Virus record (IMG/VR): IMGVR_UViG_3300008111_001025 | Span: 62,001 to 126,000 of that record | Reading direction: 5' to 3' (one strand) | DNA length: 64,000 bases | From: a virus | Shown: positions 47,479-56,682 of the stretch, one piece after another | Position numbering within the stretch: the first letter of the stretch is position 1 | How the letters are laid out: the number at the start of each line of letters is the position of its first letter | The notes under the pieces: generated by a model | What the model saw: only the letters and a program-made list of their open reading frames with translations | What the model was told of the DNA's origin: nothing | The model's database searches: none | Made by a program: the position numbers and the translations under genes

Positions 47479-48294
47479 ATGATTAAAGGAATTGGCGGTA
47501 AGCCTTATATAAACTTAGATCCATTTTTAGATATTGATGGATTTAAAAATCTACATCCAGAAATATGTAAAGGGTTTGCCCTAGCTAGAGATTATGCCAA
47601 GGAAGGCACTTGGATGAAACCAGGGTTTGATTGGAAAGATGCTAGTTACATAGTTAATTGGAAACCAATTTATAAAGCAGTAGAAGAATATCTAGCTTTA
47701 CCCAAGGAGCATCCTATTCGTGTACACGGCGATCCTATGTATTTTACAGACTTGAGTGATTTTAAAAATCGTAACTTATTCACACGTTATCTTAAAATGG
47801 CCATGGGTGCGAGTGATCCTTATATTTACTACTTTCTGTGGGAACAAGGTGATTGGAACGACCGTAGCGCAGAACGCAAACCTACAGAAGAAAGCAAATA
47901 CTTTCCTGGTGTAGTAACGTGGGTAAACAATCTAGTAGAACAAAACATTATTAGCCAAATTGGTCGAGTTATATTCTTTCACTGTGATCATAATGGACTA
48001 GGGTTTGAGCACAGAGACTTAGATGCTAACAATGGTGTATTAGAAAAGAACTCCTACACTGACCACCGCAACGAATTTATACACATACGTTTTAGAACCA
48101 AGCGTGGATTTTATATTTGGGATCCGGATACTGAGAACAAACACTATATCAATAGCAATGCCGGCTTCTGGAATGACGAAGACTGGCATGGCGGCGACAG
48201 TATAGGCGAACAGGATTATGCTTTACGTGTAGATTGTAAATTTACAGAAGAGTTTCGCAAGGCTCTTAAGATAGATTATTTGGAAAATTATTAA
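47479..48294 (+). CDS. Putative 2OG-Fe(II) oxygenase-like protein (271 aa)
   Basis: VIFFHCDHNGLGFEHRDLD gives a candidate HxD pair (H178, D180). NDEDWHGGDS gives the distal His (H237), and YALRVDCKF the Arg (R250). The spacing is as in other double-stranded beta-helix oxygenases. The N-terminal half (WMKPGFDWKDASYIVNWKPIY) has no known domain. It opens a plus-strand cassette with a late-promoter octamer 4 nt before the ATG. The oxygenase call rests on these residues only. Confidence 0.6.
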   Translation: MIKGIGGKPYINLDPFLDIDGFKNLHPEICKGFALARDYAKEGTWMKPGFDWKDASYIVNWKPIYKAVEEYLALPKEHPIRVHGDPMYFTDLSDFKNRNLFTRYLKMAMGASDPYIYYFLWEQGDWNDRSAERKPTEESKYFPGVVTWVNNLVEQNIISQIGRVIFFHCDHNGLGFEHRDLDANNGVLEKNSYTDHRNEFIHIRFRTKRGFYIWDPDTENKHYINSNAGFWNDEDWHGGDSIGEQDYALRVDCKFTEEFRKALKIDYLENY

Positions 48295-49028
48295 TGAAAA
48301 TAGGTTTTTTTGGCGACAGCTTTTGTGCAGAAATGAATAATACTTATACTTGGAAAAACAAGTATGATACTTATATCAACAAATTGCAGGATCATTACAA
48401 AGCAAAAATAGTAAATTTAGGATATGGGGGTAGTAGCTATTGGGATCTAATACTGTATCAATTTCCAAAGTTTATTAATAACTTACCTGATGTATGCATA
48501 TTTGTATGGACTTCGCCTGGACGAATTTATCATCCTGAGTGTCGAAACATTACTTCTTGGGTTTTAGATATAGATAATGTGCCTATTTCAGAATTTCATT
48601 ATACTAGACTTTTATATAAGAAAAAATATAAAGTTGCAGCTGAATTTTATAAAGAGCTCTATAATGAGGAAAAAGAAAAGCGAGAAAGATTAGCAGCCTT
48701 ATATCATTACGATAGAGAAGTATTACTTCCCTTAATGGAAAAAACTAAAATAATTCATCTATGGAGTTTTGGTAACTTTAAAACTTGGCACGACCCTAAC
48801 ACACGTTATAGTGCAAACAACATGTATTATGATTATAGATTTTTAAGTGGCACAGAGTGTAGACCAGCTTTAGAAAATTTTTCTAAGTATAATAAAGATG
48901 TTGATTATAATACAGATACAGTTTCAAATCATTTATTTGGTAATGAAATTAATGATCTTGTAAAAAACATGTTAGTAGAAGCAATTGACAATCATGGTAA
49001 CGGAAAAGTTTTAGATTTTAATTTATGA
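48294..49028 (+). CDS. SGNH-hydrolase-like protein (244 aa)
   Basis: IGFFGDSFCAEMNNT has the GDS block with candidate nucleophile Ser near residue 8. IVNLGYGGSSYWDLILYQF is block II. IHLWSFGNFKTWHD and a terminal SNHLFGN segment align with the minus-strand gene at 36615 (VHLWSFGKPKEWNT, NHLSNK). The two are one subfamily on opposite strands. Shares the last base of the upstream stop codon; the next gene overlaps by 4 bp. Likely acyl-ester hydrolysis or transfer on a sugar. Confidence 0.75.
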   Translation: MKIGFFGDSFCAEMNNTYTWKNKYDTYINKLQDHYKAKIVNLGYGGSSYWDLILYQFPKFINNLPDVCIFVWTSPGRIYHPECRNITSWVLDIDNVPISEFHYTRLLYKKKYKVAAEFYKELYNEEKEKRERLAALYHYDREVLLPLMEKTKIIHLWSFGNFKTWHDPNTRYSANNMYYDYRFLSGTECRPALENFSKYNKDVDYNTDTVSNHLFGNEINDLVKNMLVEAIDNHGNGKVLDFNL

Positions 49029-49522
49029 AATATATAGGAAATTATAGTTCTTGGATAAATGACAATTGGATTTCTAAAATATTAGAAACTCCAGGACAAG
49101 CCCGCCCCAGAGATTGGCCGCCAAATTCTAAAATTGAACAAGAAGAATATCAGCGATATGCAACTTCTGGATACGATCTAAACGCAGTTAATTGGTGGAT
49201 TTACGAAAGTAAAGATCTAGATATAATAATTTCCCCGCCTTGGACCAATGGAAAAATTCATTGGTGGATTACTAAATTAACCCCAGGACAATTCATGCCA
49301 ATGCACACTGATCCTCATACACACGATGTTAGCTGTTTGCGATATTGGGTTCCGTTACAGGACTATCATCCTGGGCATATATTTGTATACAAAGATGAAA
49401 TGATCACTAATTATAAAAAAGGTGATGTATATGTTTACACTAGTTCTACAGATTTACATGGCGCTGCTAACATAGGCCAGATACCTAGACTTGTTTTACA
49501 AATTACAGAATATGACATCTAA
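49025..49522 (+). CDS. 2OG-Fe(II) oxygenase-like protein (165 aa)
   Basis: KLTPGQFMPMHTDPHTH gives an HxD pair (H94, D96), DLHGAANIG the distal His (H145). WVPLQDYHPGHIFVYKDE and YKKGDVYVYT match the strands seen in the 42062 and 42630 proteins. Length is close to minimal for the fold. ATGA overlap with the SGNH-like gene upstream; the radical-SAM gene after it starts within its last four codons. Confidence 0.7.
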   Translation: MKYIGNYSSWINDNWISKILETPGQARPRDWPPNSKIEQEEYQRYATSGYDLNAVNWWIYESKDLDIIISPPWTNGKIHWWITKLTPGQFMPMHTDPHTHDVSCLRYWVPLQDYHPGHIFVYKDEMITNYKKGDVYVYTSSTDLHGAANIGQIPRLVLQITEYDI

Positions 49523-50666
49523 GACATATTGCGTATATCCTTTTATAAGTTCTAGTCTGCAAGCAGATAACACAGTTTTGCCTTGCGGACAGTTTATGAA
49601 ATCTACTCTATTTCAAAACATTATTCCAATAAATGAAGTAAGACACGGCCCTGTAATGCAAGAAATGCGTAGAAAAATGTTAAACGGCGAACGAGTAGAA
49701 GGATGTCAATGCTATGCTGAAGAAGATGTAGGTATTCCGTCAATGCGCCAAAGCGGACTTAACAAATATGAATTTACTACTGACACTACAATAAAAAAAT
49801 TAGAATTAGTCATGGATAACATCTGTAACATAAAATGCAGAAGTTGTGGTTCACCTAATAGTCATACTTGGCACGAAGATGAAATAAAAATTTACGGAGA
49901 ATCTTTTTCTAAGAAAAAATATATTAAAAATACTTTATACAAAGATCTTGAGTTAGATAGCTTAATTGAAATAGAAGTTCTTGGTGGTGAGCCAATGTAC
50001 AGTCCGGGAACTAGAGATTTTTTTAAATTATTAAAAGACAAGGACATTTTAAAAAATCTTTCTATACAACTAAGCACAAACGGAACTATAGAACCAACTG
50101 ACTCTGTATTAGACAGTTTATTAAGTTGTAAAGAATTAAGTTTAAATATTAGTATAGACGGATTTGGTCATTATAATGATTATATTAGAAGCGGCTCCGA
50201 TTGGAATGCAATTGAACAGAATTTAAAATTTTATGATAACTTAATTGATTTAAGAAAAGATAAAAAAACATCAATGAACGTGCATACGGCAGTAAGCATT
50301 TATAATGTAAACCAACTCGACTTGTTAGACAACTACGTTAAAGAACACTTCCCTAGATTTTCTAAAACATTTCAACTAGTACAATATCCAGTATTTTTGT
50401 CTATTAAAAACACTCCATTAGAATATAAAGAACTAGTCTCTAAATACATTAATAACGATAGTATTACTGAATATCTCAACTCAGAAGGAAATGATCATTT
50501 CCAACATTTTATAAACTATTCTCAACAGCTTGATGAAATTAGATCGGAAGATATGGCAGAATTTAATCCGCTGTTAAAACAATATATTGAAAAGTATACT
50601 TCTAAGGTAACTAGAGCAGAAAGTAAAGTTTTTTTAATAAAAGAATTTAAAAAACTACAAAATTAA
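49512..50666 (+). CDS. Radical SAM enzyme with N-terminal SPASM/twitch-like module (384 aa)
   Basis: Start at ATG 49512 (11 bp inside the oxygenase gene). YCVYPF (C7), LPCGQF (C25) and GCQC (65-67) form a reduced N-terminal module, with a single Cys where relatives have CC. The core CNIKCRSC is at 105-112, VLGGEP at 157-161, and ISIDGFGHYNDYIRSG follows. VGIPSMRQSG is the S-R motif seen before the core in all family members here. The 3' end is convergent with the 50663 gene (4-bp overlap). Confidence 0.85.
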   Translation: MTSKTYCVYPFISSSLQADNTVLPCGQFMKSTLFQNIIPINEVRHGPVMQEMRRKMLNGERVEGCQCYAEEDVGIPSMRQSGLNKYEFTTDTTIKKLELVMDNICNIKCRSCGSPNSHTWHEDEIKIYGESFSKKKYIKNTLYKDLELDSLIEIEVLGGEPMYSPGTRDFFKLLKDKDILKNLSIQLSTNGTIEPTDSVLDSLLSCKELSLNISIDGFGHYNDYIRSGSDWNAIEQNLKFYDNLIDLRKDKKTSMNVHTAVSIYNVNQLDLLDNYVKEHFPRFSKTFQLVQYPVFLSIKNTPLEYKELVSKYINNDSITEYLNSEGNDHFQHFINYSQQLDEIRSEDMAEFNPLLKQYIEKYTSKVTRAESKVFLIKEFKKLQN

Positions 50667-51886
50667 TTCCAGTCTAGATTATAATGCCAAGTTGGTTTTT
50701 TTAAAGTTTCCATATTAGTAATTTTAAAATCTTTACTAATTCCCAATGTCTTTAAATTTTCTACAAATCCAACTGCGGCCCTAATATTAAAATTAATTGT
50801 ACATTCAGGAACTTTTTCTTTTAATGAATTAATAATTTCATTTTCTTTGTGTACCCTATAGTACAACGGTGACAAACATGCTGTACCTTCGTAGCAAAAA
50901 ATATTTGATAAATTAATTAACGTAGTTGAATTATGCTCTGCGTTGATGTAATCTATAAGATTATTTTCTAATAGTAAATCGGCTTTTACAAATATATACT
51001 CAATATTATTCTTTTGTTGAATTTTGTTCTTCCAGTAGTTTAAAGCATTATCATTGTAATCATAAACAACGATTCGACCCTCGTCAATTAAATCAGTATA
51101 AAGTAGACCACTAGCTGGAATAATTAATTGTGTAAATTTTTTATTAACATTGCTATGTTCTTCGGTATTTTCTGTATGAATAAATTCAGATGCTGCATAC
51201 TTTTCTCGAAAGTATACCCAATTAAGATTTTCTAAAAAGTCTTTTTTAGATTCTGGATAAAGATGTTTTTTGTTATGTCTAATATCGTTATTAAATATTT
51301 TAACAGGCAGATTATATGTAAGTGCTAAACTTAATATATTCCATCCGTGACATTTATGATCATATGATTTAGTTTGATATCCAGTTTTAACCCAAATAGG
51401 TGTATAATCATCGTGTATATTTTCTACACTTCTTTCTGGAATCACTTGAGTATGTTTAGTACCAAGCTCTAATTGACCAATTGCTGGACAACCTAATTTA
51501 CGATATATTTCTAAATTTATTAGATAACACTGATTGTGCAGTTCATAATATGCGGTACCTCTATCTAGAATATGTCCATAGATAAAAAAATCGTCTTTGA
51601 TAAGATCTTCTAATGAATTAAAAAACTCACTTCCGTTAATAAATTCTGTCCCAGTACTAAAGACAAGAGCATAGGTATAATCTAAATTTGCTACATGTTG
51701 TAATACAGTATCCTCATTTAAAGACTGATATACATCATAATTTTTATTTAGTACATTTGATAATGTATAATCAGACTGATTTTTTATAATTTCCTTACAA
51801 AAATTATCTTGTATCTGATTAGTATTATCTATAAAACAAAATGCAATCTTATTAGAAGAATTATAATTGTACTCAACTACATTCAT
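50663..51886 (-). CDS. Two-part protein: GT-like N-terminus and Rossmann/methyltransferase-like C-terminus (407 aa)
   Basis: The N-terminal ~200 residues have FFIYGHILDRGTAYYELHNQCYLINLEIYRKLGCP, a pattern seen in GT-A-like phage proteins, but no clear DxD. The C-terminal ~170 residues carry LIIPASGLLYTDLI, then RIVVYDYNDNAL (a SAM-site-like acidic turn) and LINLSNIFCYEGT, suggesting a Rossmann-type methyltransferase fold with a degenerate glycine loop. Both assignments are structural guesses. Last gene of the minus-strand operon from 53617. Confidence 0.5.
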   Translation of the reverse strand: MNVVEYNYNSSNKIAFCFIDNTNQIQDNFCKEIIKNQSDYTLSNVLNKNYDVYQSLNEDTVLQHVANLDYTYALVFSTGTEFINGSEFFNSLEDLIKDDFFIYGHILDRGTAYYELHNQCYLINLEIYRKLGCPAIGQLELGTKHTQVIPERSVENIHDDYTPIWVKTGYQTKSYDHKCHGWNILSLALTYNLPVKIFNNDIRHNKKHLYPESKKDFLENLNWVYFREKYAASEFIHTENTEEHSNVNKKFTQLIIPASGLLYTDLIDEGRIVVYDYNDNALNYWKNKIQQKNNIEYIFVKADLLLENNLIDYINAEHNSTTLINLSNIFCYEGTACLSPLYYRVHKENEIINSLKEKVPECTINFNIRAAVGFVENLKTLGISKDFKITNMETLKKPTWHYNLDWN

Positions 51887-52884
51887 TTTTTATAAAATTT
51901 AATAGGCAAAACATTTTCTTCGGTCAATATTACTTCATTTTGAGATGACGGACACATTGAACATTCACTAATTGGTTTATACTTAGAAATAGAAAAATTT
52001 TCTACTTCTTCGTCAGTACAATTAGTTAAGTCAAGAGGTTTGTATGCTAAAAATTTCTGCCATTCTTCGTCGTCGACTGCATTATGTCTTTCTAAAAAGT
52101 TTTTTAAAGTTCCTAATGCTGCACACTTATAAAGTTTTTTATTATACATAAATGTACAGTAACAACTTGGACAGTTACCATAATAAGCCTTTTCAATATC
52201 CGTTGAGTTAAACGGTTTTGGTTTATTATCTTTCATGTAAAAATGTTTTAGATGGGAATCTTGATCAATTGAAAGTACACCGTACTGGCCGTTCCACCAA
52301 AAGTCATCATCAGGCGGAATTGGTGATTTATTTTCTATAGCACAATAAGCATTATGTCTATAGTCCTTAACATCAATCCAATAATTCCTCCAACCATCAG
52401 TAGAGTCGTACATCATCTTTGACCAAAAATTCTCACTAGGAAGTTTTTGAATATCAAGTTTTTCTGTTAACACTTCAACGGCAGCTTTTATTCTATTTGA
52501 TCGAGTCTTATCTTCAAATTGAATAAAGTGATCACTAACTAATATCATAACTTTATACTTAACAATAATATTAGATAAGAAGTCTATGTTCTTATCGATA
52601 AGTTCGCCATTAGTTGGAATCCATACTGGTGTAGTTTGATCAAAGCTTCTAATAAATTCTAGGAGTGATTCAATTCTGTCTTTGTATAACAGTGGTTCAC
52701 CGCCTAGTAAACTATAGTGTTCAATATGAAACTTTTCTTTAGTTAACAGAATTCCTTCTTTGATTGTTTCAAGGTCAGGATCATGTTCTCCTTTTCTAAT
52801 CAAGTCACTACGTGTATCACACTGTTGGCAGGCAATTTGACATTTATTGCCGTAAAAAATATCAAAAACTTTAAGATTGGGCAT
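51883..52884 (-). CDS. Radical SAM enzyme (333 aa)
   Basis: Start at ATG 52884, which has AAAAGGA 6 nt upstream and overlaps the hydroxylase stop by 14 bp; longer starts to 52929 would lie inside that gene. CQIACQQC at 15-22 and LLGGEP (GGEP 61-64) form the core. NCPSCYCTFMYNKKLYKCAALGT and ECSMCPSS supply C-terminal cysteines. The plus-strand gene at 53661 has the same plan (LGGEPLL, DCFQIYNGDIYKCSNL, FCSMCPNS), so they are paralogues across the divergent promoter. Confidence 0.84.
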   Translation of the reverse strand: MPNLKVFDIFYGNKCQIACQQCDTRSDLIRKGEHDPDLETIKEGILLTKEKFHIEHYSLLGGEPLLYKDRIESLLEFIRSFDQTTPVWIPTNGELIDKNIDFLSNIIVKYKVMILVSDHFIQFEDKTRSNRIKAAVEVLTEKLDIQKLPSENFWSKMMYDSTDGWRNYWIDVKDYRHNAYCAIENKSPIPPDDDFWWNGQYGVLSIDQDSHLKHFYMKDNKPKPFNSTDIEKAYYGNCPSCYCTFMYNKKLYKCAALGTLKNFLERHNAVDDEEWQKFLAYKPLDLTNCTDEEVENFSISKYKPISECSMCPSSQNEVILTEENVLPIKFYKK

Positions 52885-53617
52885 TATATTCCTTTTTATA
52901 ACTTCTAGCAACGAGTTTAGTAAACTCACTTGTTTTATTTTCTAATTTACCGTGCGCAATTAAATGTATCCTAGACGTGTTAGATAAATTTATTACGCTA
53001 TGATAATTTCTAATATTTATGATAAATGCTTTTCCGGTTTTAAATGGAACACATCCGTAACCGTCCAAGCTCATATAACATTCTTCTGGATGTACTAATG
53101 CTATGTTTATGGGAACTCCAAATTTGAGAGCATCAAAGTTTTCTTCACCAGGTAATTTACCAGGGGCATCACTATGCGGGCTAATATGCCCTCCTGCTTC
53201 CAATTCCATAAATCTTATTCTTCTATAAGTATCGTACGGAAAGTTCTTCCAAAATTCTTTAATTACAGGTGTTTTGGATGCTACCGGGGTCCAATCATAT
53301 GGTACTTGATCTTCATGGGTGTAACCATACGAAGTCCATGCACCGGTGCTAGCCGCGTTTATACCGTGTATACAGCAACTATTCCACCCATGACTATCGC
53401 TTTCTCTATGAGGAACTAAATGTACTTTTGAATCCTCAGCTTCTTTAATCCATTTATCAACATCAAACTCAATATCAAGTTCTAACCAACCAAAATTACT
53501 TTTGTTCAATAACCAATCTGCTATTTCATAATCAGTTTTCGCCCATTCAGGCATTTTAGGTAAGTTAGATTTTATATTTTTGTTTTTGTGATAAAAATCC
53601 AACGCAGTGGTATTCAT
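52871..53617 (-). CDS. Aspartyl/asparaginyl beta-hydroxylase-like 2OG-Fe(II) oxygenase (248 aa)
   Basis: LEAGGHISPHSDAPG gives HxD (H148, D150); IRNYHSVINLSNTSRIHLIAHG gives the distal His (H206) and Arg (R216). This is the clearest match to the Asp/Asn beta-hydroxylase family in the island. Known members hydroxylate peptidyl residues or free amino acids. Heads the minus-strand operon 53617-50663; a shared palindromic late-promoter element lies upstream (27 nt from octamer to ATG). Confidence 0.82.
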   Translation of the reverse strand: MNTTALDFYHKNKNIKSNLPKMPEWAKTDYEIADWLLNKSNFGWLELDIEFDVDKWIKEAEDSKVHLVPHRESDSHGWNSCCIHGINAASTGAWTSYGYTHEDQVPYDWTPVASKTPVIKEFWKNFPYDTYRRIRFMELEAGGHISPHSDAPGKLPGEENFDALKFGVPINIALVHPEECYMSLDGYGCVPFKTGKAFIINIRNYHSVINLSNTSRIHLIAHGKLENKTSEFTKLVARSYKKEYNAQS

Positions 53618-53644
53618 GTCATTAACCTAGTATTTTATATCTTG

Positions 53645-53656
53645 TATTTATAAATA
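53645..53656. promoter_or_regulatory. Palindromic bidirectional late promoter element (TATTTATAAATA)
   Basis: The 12-bp palindrome contains TATAAATA on the plus strand (53649-53656) and TATAAATA on the minus strand (53652-53645), both exact T4 late consensus. The plus-strand octamer stands 4 nt before ATG 53661, the minus-strand octamer 27 nt before ATG 53617. It is the only such element in the 43-bp gap between two divergent genes. Confidence 0.6.
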
Positions 53657-53660
53657 GTTT

Positions 53661-54494
53661 ATGAACACAAAAATAAAAATCCCACATCTTGAGTGGCATG
53701 TTGCTCATGCTTGTAATCTATCTTGTAAAGGTTGTTGCCATCTTTCTGATTATGGGCAAAAAGGAATAGTTAGTTATAATGAGATCAAAGACTGGTATTC
53801 AAAATGGAGTCATAGACTAGCACCAAAATCAATAGACATTTTAGGGGGAGAACCTTTATTAAACAAAGATATCTGTAAAATTATTTCTTTAACAAGAGAA
53901 ATGTGGGATGATCCGTATCTAGAACAATTACAATTAACAACTAACGGACTTTTAATTCACAAATTTCCAGATTTACCTAAAGTATTAAAAGATTCTAATT
54001 GTTCTATTTCAGTGTCTTGGCATAGTGAAGATCCAAGTTATAATAAATTGTTTGATAAATCTAAAAACATTTTAAATGAATGGGTAGAAAAATACGGAAT
54101 CCAAGTTCGTATACTAGATTTTTATAATTATTGGACTCCATTTTATAAAGGTTACGGTAGCACTATGGAACCGTTTAACGAAGAAAACTTTGAAAAAAGT
54201 TGGGATAATTGTATAACGGGACAAGATTGTTTTCAGATATATAATGGCGATATTTATAAATGCTCAAATTTAGCGTACTTGCCTATGACTAAACAAAAAA
54301 TTAATCTTTCAGAGAATTGGGATTATTATCTAAGTTATGTTCCACTAAAGCCGGAAGCTTCGGACAATGAAATTACAGAGTTTTTTAATAAAGGTGCAGA
54401 AAAATTTTGTAGTATGTGTCCCAATTCAGTTGAAATGATTAAAAAACCAGATCCTTTAAAATTTCGTAAACAAATACTGATGAAGAAAATTTGA
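53661..54494 (+). CDS. Radical SAM enzyme (277 aa)
   Basis: CNLSCKGCC at 18-26 and LGGEP (GGEP 62-65) make the core. NCITGQDCFQIYNGDIYKCSNL and FCSMCPNS are the C-terminal cysteine elements, as in the divergent gene at 51883. It is the shortest radical-SAM protein here. It starts 4 nt after a TATAAATA octamer with no Shine-Dalgarno. The downstream transferase-like gene overlaps or abuts its stop. Confidence 0.84.
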   Translation: MNTKIKIPHLEWHVAHACNLSCKGCCHLSDYGQKGIVSYNEIKDWYSKWSHRLAPKSIDILGGEPLLNKDICKIISLTREMWDDPYLEQLQLTTNGLLIHKFPDLPKVLKDSNCSISVSWHSEDPSYNKLFDKSKNILNEWVEKYGIQVRILDFYNYWTPFYKGYGSTMEPFNEENFEKSWDNCITGQDCFQIYNGDIYKCSNLAYLPMTKQKINLSENWDYYLSYVPLKPEASDNEITEFFNKGAEKFCSMCPNSVEMIKKPDPLKFRKQILMKKI

Positions 54495-54496
54495 TT

Positions 54497-55699
54497 ATGA
54501 AACAAGGAAGATTAATAAACTTTGAATTACTGTGGGATACTGACCTAAGCGTCAATGTTGTATTACCAAAACTACTTGAATTAGAATTTCAAGAAGCAGT
54601 AGCTGACGGAGTAACTACCATTTTTGGAATGTTTTTAATGGAGGGAATTTATCCGCATGATTGTCATAATCAACAACTGTTTTTAGAAATTAAAAAAATA
54701 GCTGACAAATACAATTTAGAAGTTATTCTATTGTCAGGCCTTGGAGAAAGTTTTAACAATCAGTATAGTATAGAAAATGGTAGTATTTTAAACAATCTTC
54801 CATTTGAGGTAATATACTCATCATATCCTTTAAGAGTATGTTACAACATCATTAATAATATTCCTAGAAAATCAAAAACTATCAATAATAAGTTTTTATT
54901 CTTAGGTGGAATTCCTACTAGATTAAATAGAATTTATTTATTAAGTAAGTTGTATGAAAACAATCTTTTAATAAATGGTAAATGGTCATTTTTTATTCCG
55001 TTATCCCAAGAAGATAAAAATTATTGCAGAAATTTATTATCACATTATTCAGATGAAGAGTACGAAACTTTTTTAAAAAACTGTACTAGCTCAATAGATG
55101 AAAAATATCAAGAAATGGCTAACTTTTTTCAAGACTATGCACCGTACGAAGAAGGCGATCTTGAAAAGTGGGGCGAAATAGTTCATACTGATTTTTGGAA
55201 AAATCCTATATACATAGATCCTGAAGTTTACGATGAAACTTCGTTAAGTATAATTTCTGAAGGTCCAAATTATTGGTCGCCTGATTATAAATTTATTACA
55301 GAAAAAACATGGCGGACAATAATTTATAAGCATCCTTTTATATTTGCAGGCCCGCCTGAACAGTTTAGATATATTAAACAAATGGGATTTGAAACATTTG
55401 AAAAATATATGCTTATTCAAAATTATGCACAGGTGGAAGATGAAAAAGAAAGAATTGAATTGATTGTTAAAAATGTAGAACATTTTTTAAAACACCAAAC
55501 TTATCATCAAAAAGAAATACAACAAGATATTGAACATAATTTTAACTTATTCTTAAAACTAGCCAATGATCAAAATTGTCTACTAACATCTTTAAAATCA
55601 AAATACAATATTCCTGATGCTGAGTTTTCAAAATTTTTTAGTACAACCGGCTATGAAAATTTGATTAGGCCCGTTGCCGACCTCAAAAAATTAGGCTAG
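54497..55699 (+). CDS. Glycosyltransferase-like protein with TEKT motif (400 aa)
   Basis: ATG 54497 chosen; TTG 54491 overlapping the upstream stop is an alternative. SIISEGPNYWSPDYK, then FITEKTWRTIIYKHPFIFAG, then FRYIKQMGFETFEKY match the 56663 protein and recall the E-x-TEK-x-P-G segment of GT10 fucosyltransferase-like enzymes. The N-terminal half has the shared INFELLW and LEFQEAVADGVTTIFGMFLMEG stretch. It is one of two paralogues that flank a PLP enzyme gene. Sugar donor unknown. Confidence 0.6.
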   Translation: MKQGRLINFELLWDTDLSVNVVLPKLLELEFQEAVADGVTTIFGMFLMEGIYPHDCHNQQLFLEIKKIADKYNLEVILLSGLGESFNNQYSIENGSILNNLPFEVIYSSYPLRVCYNIINNIPRKSKTINNKFLFLGGIPTRLNRIYLLSKLYENNLLINGKWSFFIPLSQEDKNYCRNLLSHYSDEEYETFLKNCTSSIDEKYQEMANFFQDYAPYEEGDLEKWGEIVHTDFWKNPIYIDPEVYDETSLSIISEGPNYWSPDYKFITEKTWRTIIYKHPFIFAGPPEQFRYIKQMGFETFEKYMLIQNYAQVEDEKERIELIVKNVEHFLKHQTYHQKEIQQDIEHNFNLFLKLANDQNCLLTSLKSKYNIPDAEFSKFFSTTGYENLIRPVADLKKLG

Positions 55700-55731
55700 C
55701 ATCATATTCGTAGTTATCAATAGTGTATGGT

Positions 55732-55739
55732 TATAAATA
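55732..55739 (+). promoter_or_regulatory. T4-type late promoter octamer (TATAAATA, exact consensus)
   Basis: An exact TATAAATA in the 68-bp gap before the ATG at 55768 (28 bp from motif to ATG). The gap contains no clear terminator hairpin and no other feature that I can support. Confidence 0.55.
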
Positions 55740-55767
55740 AGTTTATGACTATATCTGTTAGACTATC

Positions 55768-56682
55768 ATGAAAAATAATTACGATAAACGGCATCTTCCT
55801 TTTGGACATTCTACAGCTATACAAGACAAAGAAACATTATCTTTTATCAATAATTGTAGTATCTCAACACAAACATTAAACGATCAAACAATTAACGAAC
55901 AATTCCTTAGCAAGTATGTAGAATGGATATTGACTACAACAAATAACAAAGTAACTGGTATTGATCAGTATCCATTCAAATGTTTTTCGCAAGGGACATC
56001 TGAAGCGTTTGAAAAATTTTATATGAATTATTCTCATAGAAGATTTCGATGTTTTAAAGGCGAGTATGTTTATCATAAATTAGCTTGGAGAGATGATAGA
56101 TTTAATTGGAAATACTTAGAGGATGATGCGCTTGATGCCAATGACGTAGTAATAATTAGTCAACCTTTTTCTGATACAGGCGATCAGCATCCTTTACTTA
56201 ATGATATTTTAGATCAATGTGACAAACTAAATATTCCTGTAGTACTTGATTGTTGCTACTTTGGTATTTGTAGTAATATAAATTTTGATTTTACAAGACC
56301 TTGTATAAAAGAAATCATCTTTAGTTTATCTAAAACTTTTCCAGTAGCTCATATTAGAATAGGTATGCGTCTTTCAAGGATTGATAATGACGATTTGTTA
56401 TTTGTGTATAACAAAAGTGGCTACACAAATAGATTAGCAGCAAGTATAGGACTTAATCTTATTAATCATTTTGATTCTGACTACATAGTTAATAAGTATA
56501 AAAATAAACAAATTGAAATCTGTAAAAAATTAAATGTAACTCCTAGCAATACTGTGTTGTTTGGAATAGGCGGCTCTGAATGGCAGGAATACAATCGTGA
56601 TAGAGCTACTAACAGATTAGGATTACATAATTTTTTACACATGGAAGATACAGAGTGCTTAGATGAATATGTCAAAATCTAA
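55768..56682 (+). CDS. PLP-dependent aminotransferase-like protein (304 aa)
   Basis: SLSKTF gives the Lys (K189) that would form the PLP aldimine. VVLDCCYFGI gives Asp161 and Tyr164, which contact the ring nitrogen and oxygen. RIGMR gives Arg197, as in fold-type I aminotransferases. SQGTSEAFEKF near 74-84 is the phosphate-binding region. It is short for the fold (about 360-400 is usual); the N-terminal or the small-domain part is reduced. It sits between two transferase-like paralogues and could add an amino group to a keto-sugar, inferred. Confidence 0.7.
   Translation: MKNNYDKRHLPFGHSTAIQDKETLSFINNCSISTQTLNDQTINEQFLSKYVEWILTTTNNKVTGIDQYPFKCFSQGTSEAFEKFYMNYSHRRFRCFKGEYVYHKLAWRDDRFNWKYLEDDALDANDVVIISQPFSDTGDQHPLLNDILDQCDKLNIPVVLDCCYFGICSNINFDFTRPCIKEIIFSLSKTFPVAHIRIGMRLSRIDNDDLLFVYNKSGYTNRLAASIGLNLINHFDSDYIVNKYKNKQIEICKKLNVTPSNTVLFGIGGSEWQEYNRDRATNRLGLHNFLHMEDTECLDEYVKI

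Noticed and set aside
53174-53419. Plus-strand open frame opposite the Asp-hydroxylase gene
   Set aside because: Antisense to the clear HxD/H/R motifs of the 52871 gene, with no domain and no ribosome-binding site.
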